Positions 9,869-20,716 of a stretch of DNA of 64,000 nucleotides are shown here, one piece after another. The notes below the pieces were generated by a model that saw nothing but the letters and a program-made list of their open reading frames with translations, was not told where the DNA came from and made no database searches. Numbering within the stretch: position 1 is the first letter of the stretch; the number at the start of each line of letters is the position of its first letter. The DNA comes from Tropicimonas sediminicola (GTDB taxonomy: Bacteria > Pseudomonadota > Alphaproteobacteria > Rhodobacterales > Rhodobacteraceae): NCBI RefSeq assembly GCF_900188335.1, contig NZ_FZOY01000011.1, forward strand, positions 62,001-126,000, in the 5' to 3' direction. A program made the translations under genes and the position numbers.

Positions 9869-11545
9869 TCAGAACAGGCCCTCGACGTCACCGGCCGCGT
9901 TCAGACCGATCTCCTCGGCCGACGGCACGCGCGGCAGTCCGGGCATGGTCATGATCTCCCCGCAGATGACCACCACGAAGCCGGCGCCGGCCGACAGGCG
10001 CACCTCCCGGACCGGCACGCCGTGCCCCGTGGGGGCGCCGCGCCGGGTCGGGTCGGTGGAGAAGCTGTACTGCGTCTTGGCCATGCAGATCGGCAGGTGC
10101 CCGTAGCCCGCCGCCTCCCACTGGCGGAGCTGGTCGCGGATCTTCTGGTCGGCGAGCACTTCGCTGGCGTGGTAGATCCGCTTGGCGATGGTCTCGATCT
10201 TCGCGAACAGCGGCATCTCGTCGGGATAGAGCGGCGCGAACTGCGCCCGCCCGGAATCGGCGATCTCCGCCACCCGCGTCGCCAGCGCCTCGGTTCCGGC
10301 CGAGCCATCGGCCCAGTGCGTGCAGAGGATCGCCTCGGAGCCCTGCGCCTCCACATAGGCACGCACCGCCGCGATCTCCGCCTCTGTGTCGGAGGTGAAA
10401 TGGTTGATCGCGACCACCACCGGCACGCCGAAGGATTTCACGTTGGCGATGTGGCGGCCGAGGTTGGGGCAGCCGGCCTCCACCGCGGCGACGTTCTCCG
10501 CCCCAAGGTCGGCCCGCGCCACGCCGCCGTTCATCTTGAGCGCGCGGATCGTGGCGACAATCACCACGGCGTCGGGCGCGATCCCGGCCTTGCGGCACTT
10601 GATGTTCATGAACTTCTCCGCCCCGAGGTCGGCCCCGAAGCCGGCCTCCGTCACGACGTAATCTGCGAGTTTCAGGGCGGTGCGCGTTGCGATCACGGAG
10701 TTGCAGCCATGGGCGATGTTGGCGAAGGGACCGCCATGGACGAAGGCCGGGTTGTTCTCCAGCGTCTGCACGAGGTTGGGCTGCATCGCGTCCTTGAGCA
10801 GGACGGTCATGGCGCCGTCGGCCTTCAGGTCGCGGCAGTAGATCGGGCTGCGGTCGCGGCGATAGGCGACGATGATGTTGCCCAGCCTCTCCTGCAGGTC
10901 CTCAAGGTCCGCCGCGAGGCAGAGGCAGGCCATGACCTCGGAGGCCACGGTGATGTCGAATCCAGTCTGCCGTGGGAAGCCGTTCGAGACGCCGCCGAGC
11001 GAGGTGACGATATCCCGCAGGGCCCGGTCGTTCATGTCGAGCACCCGGCGCCAGGTGACCCGGCGCTCGTCGATCTCCAGCGCATTGCCCCAGTAGATAT
11101 GATTGTCGATCATCGCCGCCAGCAGGTTGTGGGCGCTGGTGATGGCGTGGAAATCGCCGGTGAAATGAAGGTTCATGTCCTCCATCGGCACCACCTGCGC
11201 GTGCCCGCCGCCGGCCGCGCCGCCCTTCATGCCGAAGCACGGTCCGAGGCTCGCCTCGCGGATGCAGATCGCGGCCTTGCGGCCGATCCGGTTCAGCCCG
11301 TCGCCCAGGCCGACGGTCGTGGTCGTCTTGCCCTCGCCCGCCGGGGTCGGGTTGATCGCGGTAACGAGGATCAGCTTGCCGTCGGGGCGCTCTCCAAGCG
11401 AACGGATGAACGCCTGTCCGACCTTGGCCTTGTCGTGGCCATATGGAATCAGCGCCTCGGTCGGAATGCCCAGGCGGTCCCCGACCTCCTGAATCGGCTT
11501 CTTGCGGGCCGCGCGCGCGATCTCGATGTCGGATTTCTGGTTCAT
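9869..11545 (-). CDS. fhs: Formate-tetrahydrofolate ligase
   Basis: Makes 10-formyl-THF from formate, THF and ATP. At 558 residues it is the normal bacterial length. The P-loop-like [20 protein letters not shown] near residue 60 and the [20 protein letters not shown] region are hallmark sequences; [14 protein letters not shown] and VVVAINHF follow in the expected places. The ATG at 11545 ([18 protein letters not shown]) was preferred to an upstream codon at 11623 because it matches the family start. Lies upstream of folD on the same strand, so formate assimilation and folate interconversion are encoded together. It also lets the cell recover energy from formyl-THF made by C1 oxidation. Confidence 0.97.
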   Translation of the reverse strand: MNQKSDIEIARAARKKPIQEVGDRLGIPTEALIPYGHDKAKVGQAFIRSLGERPDGKLILVTAINPTPAGEGKTTTTVGLGDGLNRIGRKAAICIREASLGPCFGMKGGAAGGGHAQVVPMEDMNLHFTGDFHAITSAHNLLAAMIDNHIYWGNALEIDERRVTWRRVLDMNDRALRDIVTSLGGVSNGFPRQTGFDITVASEVMACLCLAADLEDLQERLGNIIVAYRRDRSPIYCRDLKADGAMTVLLKDAMQPNLVQTLENNPAFVHGGPFANIAHGCNSVIATRTALKLADYVVTEAGFGADLGAEKFMNIKCRKAGIAPDAVVIVATIRALKMNGGVARADLGAENVAAVEAGCPNLGRHIANVKSFGVPVVVAINHFTSDTEAEIAAVRAYVEAQGSEAILCTHWADGSAGTEALATRVAEIADSGRAQFAPLYPDEMPLFAKIETIAKRIYHASEVLADQKIRDQLRQWEAAGYGHLPICMAKTQYSFSTDPTRRGAPTGHGVPVREVRLSAGAGFVVVICGEIMTMPGLPRVPSAEEIGLNAAGDVEGLF

Positions 11546-11680
11546 GTTCGTCCTCCCTACCGGCGGAAACCGCCGCTCCTCCCTTCGCTGATAGCCCCGG
11601 AACACGGCGAAAGGGCGAACCATTCCGACATTTCGCCTCCCGCCAGCGGCGAAGGCGCTGCGGCACGGGACTCAAAAGAA

Positions 11681-11712
11681 GAAGCCCCGGGGCGCAGACG
11701 CTCCGGGGCTTC
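11681..11712 (-). terminator. Intrinsic terminator of ftsH
   Basis: A 10-bp perfect stem, GAAGCCCCGG / CCGGGGCTTC, around a 12-base loop. On the minus strand the stem is followed by TTCTTTTGAG, a short T-rich tail. It lies 33 bases after the ftsH stop and 135 bases before the fhs start, so it would insulate the fhs-folD pair. Confidence 0.75.
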
Positions 11713-11744
11713 GGGATTCATCGGGCTGTGCCGTCCTCCACGGA

Positions 11745-13670
11745 TCAGACCGTGGGATCGGGCTCCAGGTCCGGATCGGGATCCGATTTCGGCGCCTTGG
11801 GCTTGGTCTTCGGAATGGCGGTGAGCGACGGCGTGCTGCCGCTGTCGGCGTGGCTGTCGTCGTCGTCGCCGCGATTGAGCGGCTCGCCATTGATGACCTT
11901 CTGGATCTCGGGCCCGGTCAGGGTCTCGTACTCCAGCAGGCCCTGCGCGAGGTTCTCGAGGTCCTGATGCTTCTCGGTCAGGATCTGCTTGGCCCGCTCG
12001 TAGCCTTCGTCGACCAGCCGGCGCACTTCCTCGTCGATCCGCTCCTGCGTCTCGGGCGAGGCATTGGCCGCGGCCTGGTAGTTGCCGAGATACGACTGCT
12101 GTTCGTTGGCATAGTCGATGTAGCCGAGGTCGTCCGACATGCCGAACTGGGTCACCATCGCGCGGGCGATCTTGGTGACCTGCTGGATGTCCGATGCGGC
12201 GCCGGAGGTCACGTTCTCCTTGCCGAAGATCAGCTCCTCGGCGACGCGCCCGCCCATCGCCATGGCGATCTTGGACTTGTACTTGGTGTAGCTCACGGAC
12301 AGCTGGTCGCGTTCGGGCAGAGACAGGACCAGGCCGAGCGCACGGCCGCGCGGGATGATCGTCGCCTTGTGGATCGGATCATGCTGCGGGACGTTTAGGC
12401 CGACGACCGCGTGACCGGCTTCGTGATAGGCGGTCAGCTTCTTCTCGTCCTCGGTCATGACCATGGAGCGGCGTTCCGCGCCCATCATGACCTTGTCCTT
12501 GGCGTTCTCGAAATCCTCCATCGTGACGAACCGGCGGCCGACACGGGCGGCCATCAGCGCGGCCTCGTTCACGAGGTTCGCAAGGTCCGCACCGGAGAAA
12601 CCGGGCGTGCCGCGGGCGATGATGCGCAGGTCCACGTCGGGGCCGAGCGGCACCTTGCGGGCATGGACGCCGAGGATCTTCTCGCGGCCCTTGATGTCCG
12701 GGTTCGGCACCTGCACCTGGCGGTCGAAACGGCCGGGACGCAGCAGCGCGGGGTCGAGCACGTCGGGGCGGTTGGTGGCCGCGACGATGATGATGCCCTC
12801 GTTGGCCTCGAAACCGTCCATCTCGACGAGGAGCTGGTTCAGCGTCTGCTCGCGCTCGTCGTTGCCGCCGCCATAGCCGACGCCACGGGAGCGACCGACG
12901 GCGTCGATCTCGTCGATGAACACGATGCAGGGCGCGTTCTTCTTGGCCTGCTCGAACATGTCACGCACGCGGGAGGCACCGACACCCACGAACATCTCGA
13001 CGAAGTCGGAGCCGGAGATGGTGAAGAAGGGCACGCCCGCCTCGCCGGCGATCGCACGCGCCAGCAGGGTTTTACCGGTGCCCGGAGGGCCGACGAGCAG
13101 CGCACCTTTCGGGATCTTGCCGCCGAGGCGCGAGAATTTCTGCGGGTTGCGCAGGAACTCGACGATCTCCTCGAGCTCTTCCTTGGCCTCGTCGATGCCG
13201 GCGACATCGTCAAAGGTCACGCGGCCGGACTTCTCGGTCAGCAGCTTGGCCTTGGACTTGCCGAAGCCCATCGCGCCGCCACGGCCACCGCCCTGCATGC
13301 GATTCATCAGGAAGATCCAGATGCCGATCAGGATGATGAAGGGCAGCAGCGTGCCGATATAGGCCAGCAGACCGTTCTGCTGCTGCGGCTCGGCGGTGAC
13401 GTCCACGCCCTCTTCGATCAGGCGGTCGGCCAGGTCGGTTCCTTCGGGGATCACCGAGGAATAGACGTTGCCATCGGTGCTGCGGATGCGGACCCGCTCG
13501 CCGTCGATGGTGACGGACGAAACCGTGCCGTCGTCAACCTGCTGAATGAATTCGGAATAGCTCAACGTGCGGGTCGCCATGGTGCTCTGGCCACCGCTGA
13601 AGAGGTTGAAAAGCGCCAGGATCAGCAGAAACAGAACGACCCAGAAGGCGATATTACGGGCATTTCCCAC
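11745..13670 (-). CDS. ftsH: ATP-dependent zinc metalloprotease FtsH
   Basis: Membrane-anchored AAA+ protease that degrades misassembled membrane proteins and regulatory substrates. In order: a TM segment right at the N-terminus ([18 protein letters not shown]), a periplasmic domain of about 75 residues, a second TM near residue 105-122, Walker A GPPGTGKT, Walker B FIDEIDA, the pore motif [20 protein letters not shown], and the zinc site HEAGH. The acidic C-terminal tail is poorly conserved. The GTG at 13670 (giving [10 protein letters not shown]) is preferred because GAGGAG lies ten bases upstream; a TTG six codons earlier overlaps that ribosome-binding site. 123 bases downstream of tilS, probably co-transcribed. 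Confidence 0.97.
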   Translation of the reverse strand: MGNARNIAFWVVLFLLILALFNLFSGGQSTMATRTLSYSEFIQQVDDGTVSSVTIDGERVRIRSTDGNVYSSVIPEGTDLADRLIEEGVDVTAEPQQQNGLLAYIGTLLPFIILIGIWIFLMNRMQGGGRGGAMGFGKSKAKLLTEKSGRVTFDDVAGIDEAKEELEEIVEFLRNPQKFSRLGGKIPKGALLVGPPGTGKTLLARAIAGEAGVPFFTISGSDFVEMFVGVGASRVRDMFEQAKKNAPCIVFIDEIDAVGRSRGVGYGGGNDEREQTLNQLLVEMDGFEANEGIIIVAATNRPDVLDPALLRPGRFDRQVQVPNPDIKGREKILGVHARKVPLGPDVDLRIIARGTPGFSGADLANLVNEAALMAARVGRRFVTMEDFENAKDKVMMGAERRSMVMTEDEKKLTAYHEAGHAVVGLNVPQHDPIHKATIIPRGRALGLVLSLPERDQLSVSYTKYKSKIAMAMGGRVAEELIFGKENVTSGAASDIQQVTKIARAMVTQFGMSDDLGYIDYANEQQSYLGNYQAAANASPETQERIDEEVRRLVDEGYERAKQILTEKHQDLENLAQGLLEYETLTGPEIQKVINGEPLNRGDDDDSHADSGSTPSLTAIPKTKPKAPKSDPDPDLEPDPTV

Positions 13671-13793
13671 GGGGGTGCGACTCCTCAATCAGGCCTGCAG
13701 CGCGTGCAGACCGGGTTCTCCCTAAGATAGTGGATCGGCGCTGAGGTTCAACGCGATAACCGACGTGTGGAGAAATCGGTTGCCGGTCCCGGA

Positions 13794-15032
13794 TCAGAGG
13801 CTGTCGGCGAACCCTGTCGCGACCTCGGCGGCAAAGGCGCAATCCGGTTCGATCAGCGGCGCGGCGACAAGCCGCTCACCGCTCCAGACGGCCGGACCGG
13901 AAAGGCATGTGACCCGCGGAAGCCGGGCCTCGCGCCAGTCCGGGCGTTGCAGGATCCCATGGGGGCCGAGGCAGCGCACCTCCATCCCCGGCTCGAATGG
14001 GCCGGACACCATCCAGCGACCGTCCCACCGCGCCCCCGGGGCGACGGGCGCGGCGCGGGCGGCGGCTTCAGGCTCGCGGGAGATCCGGAGCCCGTGGCCC
14101 CCGGTGCGAAGGATGCAGCCGTGCAGCGTGAGCCCGGCGCGAAGCGCGCCGTCGTCGGAGAGAACATTGGCAAGCTTGCCCGCGCGCGGGGTGTATTCCG
14201 CGCCCGAGACCCATCGAAGCGCGGCGTTCAGGAAACGGCGGGCAAGGTCGTCGGGAAGGGAGGCGAAGGCGTCCGGCGCGACAAGGACGTCGCCGGCGGC
14301 AATGCGGCAATGGTCGCGGATGAAGGCCCGCAGCAAAGCGTCGAGCCCCTCCCGGGTGCTGCGGAGATTCTCGACACTCCGCGCCAACGCCTCCGGCGTG
14401 ACGCCTAGCGGCGCCAGCAGTTCCAGCGCCTGCCGCACCCGCACCCGCGCGAAGCGGGGATCCTCGTTCGACGGGTCCTCGACCCAGTCGATCCCGCGGC
14501 CGGTGAGCCAGTCGCGCAGATCCGCGCGGCTCTCCTCCAGCAGCGGTCGCAGGAAACGCGCGCCGTCGCGGCGGAACGCGGGGCGCATCCCCGACAACCC
14601 GTCCAGCCCCGCCCCACGGGCGAGTCCCAGCACAAGGCATTCCACGTTGTCGTCCCGTGTGTGGCCCAGCAGCACGGTGTCGAGCCGGCGTCGCGCCGCC
14701 CATGCGGCCAGCAATCCGTAACGGGCACGTCGCGCGGCATCCTGCAGGTTTCCCTGCGCCTCGCTGCCGCGCCATCGCAGGGTTTCGTGCAGCAGGCCGA
14801 GTCCGCGGGCCGCCCAAGCGACCATCGCCGCCTCCTCCGCCGCGGCCGCGCGCAGGCCGTGGTCGACGCTCGCCACCTCGGCATGCAGCCCGGCGGCACC
14901 AGCCCAGTGGGCGGCAAGATGCATCAGCGCCATGGAATCGCCGCCGCCTGACACCGCCACCCCGATCCGGGGTGGCAGGGGCGCCGGCATCAGCGCCTTC
15001 ATGCGCGCGTCGAAGCGTTGGGAGAGGGTCAT
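13794..15032 (-). CDS. tilS: tRNA(Ile)-lysidine synthase
   Basis: Converts the wobble C34 of the CAU-anticodon tRNA-Ile into lysidine so that it reads AUA and is charged with isoleucine; essential in most bacteria. The 412-residue protein opens with the PP-loop ATP-binding motif IGVAVSGGGDSMALMHLAAH (residues about 22-41) and contains the HTRDDNVEC segment of the N-type ATPase domain. The C-terminal part is the weakly conserved tRNA-binding domain. The start at 15032 (MTLSQRFDARM) places the PP-loop at its normal distance. It sits between cpoB (55 bases upstream) and ftsH on the same strand, as in other Rhodobacterales. Confidence 0.95.
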   Translation of the reverse strand: MTLSQRFDARMKALMPAPLPPRIGVAVSGGGDSMALMHLAAHWAGAAGLHAEVASVDHGLRAAAAEEAAMVAWAARGLGLLHETLRWRGSEAQGNLQDAARRARYGLLAAWAARRRLDTVLLGHTRDDNVECLVLGLARGAGLDGLSGMRPAFRRDGARFLRPLLEESRADLRDWLTGRGIDWVEDPSNEDPRFARVRVRQALELLAPLGVTPEALARSVENLRSTREGLDALLRAFIRDHCRIAAGDVLVAPDAFASLPDDLARRFLNAALRWVSGAEYTPRAGKLANVLSDDGALRAGLTLHGCILRTGGHGLRISREPEAAARAAPVAPGARWDGRWMVSGPFEPGMEVRCLGPHGILQRPDWREARLPRVTCLSGPAVWSGERLVAAPLIEPDCAFAAEVATGFADSL

Positions 15033-15087
15033 AGGCCCGTCAGCGATGGGAGATCGGGCAACGGGCCGGCGGATCGGATGCCTCGGC

Positions 15088-15912
15088 TCAGGGGCATCCC
15101 AGGCCGGAGCGCGATGCCAGGGCTTCGGTCGCTTCGGTACTGCCCGGGAATCGGGTATCGACCTCGCCCAGCGTGATGCAGGCCTCGTTGGTCTGGCCAA
15201 GCCGCCCGAGGCTCTGACCCAGCCGCAACAGCGCCTGCGGCGCCTGCGCCCCCTGCGGGTCGGCCGAGAAGGAGTTGAGATAGGCCCGGGCCGCCGGGGC
15301 GATCTCGCCCAGCTCGGTCAGCGCATCCCCGTGGTGGAAATGCGCCGAGGCGGTCAGCGGACCGGTGGGGTAGGCCTCGGTAAAGGCCGCAAAGAGATCT
15401 GCGGCGCTGCGAAAGCTACGGTCATCGAGCGCCGCCTTCGCTCGATCGAATTCCGCCTGTTCGGCCATGGCGAGCTGTGCGCCGCCGTTGTTTTCAGATG
15501 GCAACGCCGTGGCCGGCGCCTCGGGCAACGCACCGCCGCCGAGGGTTGGCGTGTCTCCGAGCGCACCGATGTCGCAGCCCTCTTCCAGTTCGCAGAGACG
15601 GAACTCGAGATCGCCGATGCGGTTGGTGCCGTCGGTGACGATCCGGTCGATGCGGAACTCCAGCTCTTCGGACTTGGCGGTCAGCCGCTGCAGCTCGCTC
15701 TCGATCACGTTGACCCGGTCCAGCACGGTCGTGGAGGGCGCCAGCGCGCCGACCGGGCCCGTGGTGGAAAGCTCACGCTTGAGCCCCTGCAGTTCCACGT
15801 AGAGCACGGAAAGCTCCTGGCGGATGTCCGCGAGGGTCTGCGAACGGTCCTGGGCAAAACCGGTTACAGGAATGGCCGCCGCGAACACGGCGGCCAGAAC
15901 GGTCAGGCGCAT
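15088..15912 (-). CDS. cpoB: Cell division coordinator CpoB / Tol-Pal protein YbgF
   Basis: Periplasmic TPR protein linked to the Tol-Pal complex; in E. coli it coordinates peptidoglycan synthesis with outer-membrane constriction. The 274-residue protein starts with a Sec signal peptide (MRLTVLAAVFAAAIPVTGFA, cleavage after FAQ or GFA). A predicted coiled coil of about 80 residues follows (LADIRQELSVLYVELQG, then LQRLTAKSEELEFRI). After a low-complexity linker, the C-terminal half from about residue 150 carries TPR repeats (FDRAKAALDDRSFRSAADLF, AHFHHGDALTELGEIAPAAR). It directly follows pal, the standard order. A CxxxxxxC pair (CELEEGC) in the linker is noticeable, as is a C-terminal Cys. 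Confidence 0.93.
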   Translation of the reverse strand: MRLTVLAAVFAAAIPVTGFAQDRSQTLADIRQELSVLYVELQGLKRELSTTGPVGALAPSTTVLDRVNVIESELQRLTAKSEELEFRIDRIVTDGTNRIGDLEFRLCELEEGCDIGALGDTPTLGGGALPEAPATALPSENNGGAQLAMAEQAEFDRAKAALDDRSFRSAADLFAAFTEAYPTGPLTASAHFHHGDALTELGEIAPAARAYLNSFSADPQGAQAPQALLRLGQSLGRLGQTNEACITLGEVDTRFPGSTEATEALASRSGLGCP

Positions 15913-15922
15913 GCCAGCCTCC

Positions 15923-16447
15923 TCAGCTTCCCAGCCCGGCCTGCAGCACGGTCACCGCGCGGCGGTTCTGGGCATAGCAGGCCTCTTCGGAGCAGATCTC
16001 GATCGGACGCTCCTTGCCGTAGCTCACGGTCTTGAGCCGGGTGCCGGCGACGCCGCGCGACATCAGGTATTCCTGCACGGCGTTGGCGCGACGGGCGCCG
16101 AGAGCGAGGTTGTACTCGCGCGTGCCCTGTTCGTCGGCATGGCCTTCGATGGTCGCGTTGTAGGCGGTGTTGGTCGACAGCCAGTTGGCCTGCCCGTCCA
16201 GCGTCGAGCGGGCCTCCGGGGTCAGGCTCGACTGGTCGACCGGGAACAGGATGCGGTCCCCGACGGCGGCCTGGAAATAGGCCGGCGAGGAGGGATCGGA
16301 GGCGCTGCCGGGCGTGATGCCGGCCCCCGCCCCCGCGCCGCCCGCGCCGTAGCTGTCCGAGCCGGAGCCGAACCGATCGGGATTGGTGCAGGCGGTCAGG
16401 CCGACCGCACCGATGAGAAGAACTGCCGTGATGACGGGGTGGGCCAT
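15923..16447 (-). CDS. pal: Peptidoglycan-associated lipoprotein
   Basis: Outer-membrane lipoprotein that anchors the envelope by binding diaminopimelate in peptidoglycan and works with TolB and TolA. The N-terminus ends in the lipobox VGLTAC, so lipidation at that Cys is expected. A Gly/Ala/Ser-rich linker leads to an OmpA-C domain (about residues 70-174) with EGHADEQGTREYNLALGARR, which carries the Asp and Arg that bind peptidoglycan. The ATG at 16447 (MAHPVITAV) has GGAG nine bases upstream; an in-frame ATG at 16462 would add five residues and cannot be excluded. Follows tolB with a hairpin in the gap. Confidence 0.95.
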   Translation of the reverse strand: MAHPVITAVLLIGAVGLTACTNPDRFGSGSDSYGAGGAGAGAGITPGSASDPSSPAYFQAAVGDRILFPVDQSSLTPEARSTLDGQANWLSTNTAYNATIEGHADEQGTREYNLALGARRANAVQEYLMSRGVAGTRLKTVSYGKERPIEICSEEACYAQNRRAVTVLQAGLGS

Positions 16448-16562
16448 GATCTTATTCTCCATGACTGCCTGCTGCCTCTGACCTCTCCTAGCACCCTGCC
16501 AGCGGGTTGGGAACGCCCTGCTGCGTGTGCACGGCAGCGAGACGTGCATTTTTTGACGTGAA

Positions 16563-16585
16563 TCCGGCCCGAAAACCGGGCCGGA
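16563..16585 (-). terminator. Hairpin between tolB and pal
   Basis: A perfect 9-bp stem TCCGGCCCG / CGGGCCGGA with a five-base loop, 18 bases after the tolB stop on the minus strand. The following sequence (TTCACGTCAAAAAATG) lacks a clear T-run, so it may only attenuate transcription or stabilise the upstream mRNA rather than terminate fully. Confidence 0.5.
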
Positions 16586-16603
16586 AGGGGTGATGGGCAC
16601 CGA

Positions 16604-17935
16604 TCAAGGCAGAAGCGGCGACCAGGCCGGGTCCGAAGCGGCGCCGGGCGTCGGCACCCGCTTGAGGTTGCGCCCGGAGATGTCGACCGACCACAGCGAG
16701 GGTTGCCCGCCGGCGCCGGCGCTCTCGCGCGTGAACATGATCACCCGGCCGTTCGGCGCCCAGGTCGGGCCCTCGTCGAGGAAGGCGCCGGTGAGCAGGC
16801 GCTCCTCCGATCCGTCGGTGCGCATCACGCCGATGTGGAACCGGCCCTGGTTCTGCTTGGTGAAGGCGATCAGGTCGCCGCGCGGGGACCAGACCGGCGT
16901 GCCGTAGCGGCCCTGCCCGAAGGAGATCCGCCGCGGCTCGCCGCCGCTCGCCGGCATGATGTAAAGCTGCTGGGTGCCGGAGCGGTCGCTTTCGAAGACG
17001 ATCTGGCTGCCGTCCGGCGAGAAGCTCGGCGCGGTCTCGATCGCCGGGGTGTTGGTCAGCTGAACCGGCTGGCCGCCGATCCGGGTGGCGAAGATGTCGG
17101 TGTTGCCGCCGACCGAGCGCGAATAGACCACCGTCTGCCCGTCCGGACCGAAGCGCGGCGCAAAGGTCATCGCCCCCTGCCCGGTGTTCAGCGCCTGCTG
17201 CCGCACGTCGCCGACCTGCATCAGGTAGATCTCCGGCTGGCCAGTGGCATAGGAGGTGTAGAGCACCCGGTCCCCGGTGGGCGAGAAACGCGGCGCCAGC
17301 ACGATCGAGGAGCTGTCGGTCAGGTACTGCACGTTGGCGCCGTCGTAATCCATCACCGCCAGCCGCTTCTCGCGGTTGTCCTTCGGGCCGCTCTCGGAGA
17401 CGAAGACGACGCGGCTGTCGAAATAGCCGCCCTCGCCGGTGATCCGGGAATAGACCTGGTCGGCCACCTTGTGCGCCAGCCGCCGCCAGGAGGTGGCGGA
17501 GCCGCCAAGCCGCAGCCCCTCGCCCAGTTCGCCGCCGGAAAAGACGTCGTAGAGCCGGAACTTCACGCTGACAGAGCCGTTGGCATCCGCCGAAACCGCA
17601 CCGGTGATCAGCGCCTGGGCGTTGATCGCCTTCCAGTCCGCATAGGCCACCGGCGCATCGAAGCTGGTGACCCGGCTGATGTGCGCCTCCGCCGGGATCC
17701 GGCGGAACAGCCCGGTTCCCTCGAGGTCGGCGGCGATCAGGTTGGAGATGTCGGCGGCCAGCTGGGTCGCGGCCGGCGTCTCGGCCACGAAGGCCGGGAG
17801 CGCGAACGGCAGGGGCTCGATCACCCCCTCGGTGATCTCGATCCGCAGCGGACCCGATTGCGCCGTAACCGGCGTCGCGGGCAGCCCGCCTGCGGAAAGC
17901 AGGGCGAGGACAAAGGCAATGGAGCGCAGGAACAT
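16604..17935 (-). CDS. tolB: Tol-Pal system periplasmic protein TolB
   Basis: Periplasmic beta-propeller that shuttles between Pal and TolA. The 443-residue protein has a signal peptide ([20 protein letters not shown], cleaved near VTAQS), a TolB N-terminal alpha/beta domain to about residue 170, and then a six-bladed propeller with repeated WD40-like PD40 units such as [50 protein letters not shown] and [16 protein letters not shown]. The start at 17935 puts the signal peptide first; upstream in-frame sequence is unrelated. It lies downstream of tolA (about 100 bases) and upstream of pal. Confidence 0.96.
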   Translation of the reverse strand: MFLRSIAFVLALLSAGGLPATPVTAQSGPLRIEITEGVIEPLPFALPAFVAETPAATQLAADISNLIAADLEGTGLFRRIPAEAHISRVTSFDAPVAYADWKAINAQALITGAVSADANGSVSVKFRLYDVFSGGELGEGLRLGGSATSWRRLAHKVADQVYSRITGEGGYFDSRVVFVSESGPKDNREKRLAVMDYDGANVQYLTDSSSIVLAPRFSPTGDRVLYTSYATGQPEIYLMQVGDVRQQALNTGQGAMTFAPRFGPDGQTVVYSRSVGGNTDIFATRIGGQPVQLTNTPAIETAPSFSPDGSQIVFESDRSGTQQLYIMPASGGEPRRISFGQGRYGTPVWSPRGDLIAFTKQNQGRFHIGVMRTDGSEERLLTGAFLDEGPTWAPNGRVIMFTRESAGAGGQPSLWSVDISGRNLKRVPTPGAASDPAWSPLLP

Positions 17936-18039
17936 CGGTTGGAACCCTTTCTGTCGGGGCTGGAATGCGGGGACCTTGGCGACAAGGCTGCGATGCCCTG
18001 GCCGTCGCGGCCGTGTCTCTGGGACGGCGAGCCGGGGCA

Positions 18040-19263
18040 TCAGCGTATCCTCATCTGCTCGGGGTTGAAGGTCATCTCGATCTCCCGCCACTGGCCGAAT
18101 TTCTCCGGCGGCAGATCATAGCCGCTGCTGCCGCACCGTATGATCGCGCGGCGCGCGGCCTCGAATGCGGTTGCGGCGGCGGCGTCGCTGCCGCCCTCGG
18201 CGCTGATCATGCGGATCGAGCCGGTGTCGGGCGTGGCGTTCTCGTTCATCCGGACGAAGACGGTGACGGTAACCCGCTGCGCCTCGGAGCTCAGCGAGCC
18301 AATGTTCCAGCATTGCTGGACCCCGATCCGCAGCGCGTCCTTCTCGCCGGAGGTGAGCGGCGGACCGGTCGGCGCGGTGCCGGTGCCGGCCTCCGCCTCG
18401 CCCGCGCCGGAGCCGCCGGAGGGGGCGGCCTCCGCAACGGCGGCGGCGATGGCATCGGCCATGGCATCCTCGGCCGGAGGCTCGCGCGGCGTCTCGGCCG
18501 CCGGCTTCGGCGGCGTCGGGCGCTCGGGCTGCGCCGGCTGGGCGGCGGGCGTGGGTTCAGGCTGCGGACGGCGCGGACGGCTCTGCGGGCGCGGCGTGCC
18601 GGACGGCGCAAGCGCGACCTGCGCGCCGCCGGATTCCTCTACGGCCTCCGGCACGATCCGCGTCGCGGCCTCCTCGGGCGCGGCGGCGTCCTGCGGCTCG
18701 GCCGGGGTCTCGGTGGCGGCGCTCTCGTCGGGGCGCACGGCCTCCTGAACCTGCTCGGCGACCTCGGTGTCGGGCTCGGGCGCGGGAGCGGCTTCGGGCG
18801 CGATCCGTGGCGCGACGCGCGGCACCGGCGCCACCTCCGGCGCAAGCTCTACCGCCGCCCCTTCGGGCGTTTCGGGCGAAACCGGCGCGGGCGGCGCCTC
18901 GGGGGCCACCTCGGCCTGCGGGGTCTCGAAGGTCTCGTCGAATTCCGGCGCCGGTTCCGGCGCTTCGGTCGCGGCGGGCTCTGGGGCCTCCGCCGCTTCG
19001 GGCGCCGGGTCCTCCGCGGGAGGCTCGGGCGCGACCTCCTCCGGGCTCGGCGCTTCGGGCGCACTCGGCGCGTCAAGGTTCTCCGGAACCTCCGGCGCGG
19101 CACTCCCCGCCGCCAGCATGGCGGCGAACTGCTCTCCGGAGACCAGCGTGACCTCGGAGAATTCCATCGGCTCGGGCCGGTCGAACGCAAAAAGGCCGCC
19201 GAAAGCCGCCCAGAGGATCAGCCCGACATGCGCAGCGCCCGAGATCTTCACCCCGGTATTCAT
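18040..19263 (-). CDS. tolA: TolA-like energy-transducing protein
   Basis: Links the TolQR motor to TolB-Pal across the periplasm. An N-terminal TM segment ([21 protein letters not shown]) is followed by about 270 residues of extreme Ala/Pro/Glu-rich sequence, the flexible rod. A small C-terminal domain of about 100 residues follows ([39 protein letters not shown]), ending in PEQMRIR. Sequence conservation is confined to the two ends, as in other TolA proteins. The start is uncertain: ATG 19263 (MNTGVKISG) matches the family; ATG 19281 overlaps the tolR stop and would add six residues. Function is assigned from ends plus gene order. Confidence 0.9.
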   Translation of the reverse strand: MNTGVKISGAAHVGLILWAAFGGLFAFDRPEPMEFSEVTLVSGEQFAAMLAAGSAAPEVPENLDAPSAPEAPSPEEVAPEPPAEDPAPEAAEAPEPAATEAPEPAPEFDETFETPQAEVAPEAPPAPVSPETPEGAAVELAPEVAPVPRVAPRIAPEAAPAPEPDTEVAEQVQEAVRPDESAATETPAEPQDAAAPEEAATRIVPEAVEESGGAQVALAPSGTPRPQSRPRRPQPEPTPAAQPAQPERPTPPKPAAETPREPPAEDAMADAIAAAVAEAAPSGGSGAGEAEAGTGTAPTGPPLTSGEKDALRIGVQQCWNIGSLSSEAQRVTVTVFVRMNENATPDTGSIRMISAEGGSDAAAATAFEAARRAIIRCGSSGYDLPPEKFGQWREIEMTFNPEQMRIR

Positions 19264-19273
19264 GAAAGCCGTC

Positions 19274-19753
<480 letters not shown>

Positions 19754-19756
19754 GGT

Positions 19757-20452
19757 TCAGGAGTCCAGCTGGCGCGACAGGATGGTGGCGAATTCGTCGG
19801 CAAAGCTCTCGTAGCCGCCGATGATCCGGTCACTGTCGGAGCTCAGCTTGTTGTAGAAGATCACCGCCGGAATCGCCGCTAGCAGGCCGAGCGCGGTGGC
19901 CACGAGCGCCTCCGAGATACCCGGCGCGACGACCGCGAGGTTGGTGTTCTGGGCGATCGCGATCTCTTCGAAGGCGTGCTTGATCCCCCAGACGGTGCCG
20001 AAAAGCCCGATGAAGGGCGCCGTCGAGCCAGTGGTTGCCAGGAAGCCGAGACCACGGTTCAGGCCCTCCGCCTCCTTGGCGATGGCCACGTCCATCGACC
20101 GGTCGATCCGCGCTTGCGCGCCGGCAATCAGGCCGCCGTCCTCGCGATGCGAGCGGCGCCATTCGATCATGCCGGCGGCGAAGATGCGTTGCGACGCGCT
20201 GGTCGGATCGGCCCCGATCTCGTCGAACAACTCGTCGAGCGGCTCGCCCGACCAGAACTGCGCGTCGAAAGCGTCGGATTCGCGGCGGGCGAGGCGATAC
20301 ATGATGTGCTTCTGGATAATGATCGCCCAGCCCCAGAACGAGGCGACGATCAGCATCAGCATCACCAGTTTGACCGTGAATGTCGCGCGGGCAAAAAGCG
20401 CCCACATGGAGAAATCCATCTCCGTTGCAAGGGGAAGGGTCGAGGGATCCAT
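19757..20452 (-). CDS. tolQ: Tol-Pal system protein TolQ
   Basis: ExbB/TolQ-family stator protein with three TM segments (about residues 20-40, 130-155 and 168-195). The conserved TM2-TM3 region is visible: LGFLATTGSTAPFIGLFGTV followed by WGIKHAF and GISEALVATALGLLAAIPAV. The 231-residue length is normal. It is the first gene of the tolQRAB-pal-cpoB run; ybgC lies 264 bases upstream on the same strand, with a family A element in the gap. The gap after that element (20453-20620) is where a tolQ promoter would have to lie; no confident -35/-10 pair was seen. Confidence 0.96.
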   Translation of the reverse strand: MDPSTLPLATEMDFSMWALFARATFTVKLVMLMLIVASFWGWAIIIQKHIMYRLARRESDAFDAQFWSGEPLDELFDEIGADPTSASQRIFAAGMIEWRRSHREDGGLIAGAQARIDRSMDVAIAKEAEGLNRGLGFLATTGSTAPFIGLFGTVWGIKHAFEEIAIAQNTNLAVVAPGISEALVATALGLLAAIPAVIFYNKLSSDSDRIIGGYESFADEFATILSRQLDS

Positions 20453-20625
20453 ACTGCCTGCTCGTGTTACCTGCCGCTCTCTCGGCGGCCGTTCTTGCGC
20501 CCGAATCTACCCGGTTTACAGGGGAAACGCCAACACGAAGGCGTGACGGCGACAATATTCCGACACGGATCCGGCGCACCGGGGCCGGAGTGCGCGGATA
20601 TCCGCCATGGGAGGGGCCAAAAACC

Positions 20626-20700
20626 GGGGGGCTCCCGCCCACGCGACGGCGCGCTGACGCGCTTGCGCGTGGTTGGGGGTAGCAGGCCTTCGGCCTGCGA
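20626..20700 (-). repeat. Family A intergenic element, copy 4
   Basis: Between ybgC and tolQ. Read on the minus strand: stem 1 arms GCAGGCC / GGCCTGC around a GAA loop, linker CCCCCAACC, stem 2 arms ACGCGC / GCGCGT, then further GC-rich sequence and GGGCGGGAGCC. The conserved words match the other copies; both stems are different sequences again. Confidence 0.6.
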
Positions 20701-20716
20701 ATGGCCGTTCCGGCCG

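Noticed and set aside
13671-13688. TTG start for ftsH six codons upstream of the GTG
   Set aside because: That region contains the GAGGAG ribosome-binding site for the GTG at 13670, and the GTG product matches the family N-terminus.
18040-19263. tolA as a repeat-driven surface protein
   Set aside because: The Ala/Pro/Glu-rich stretch could suggest a surface repeat protein, but the N-terminal TM, the C-terminal domain and position between tolR and tolB identify TolA.
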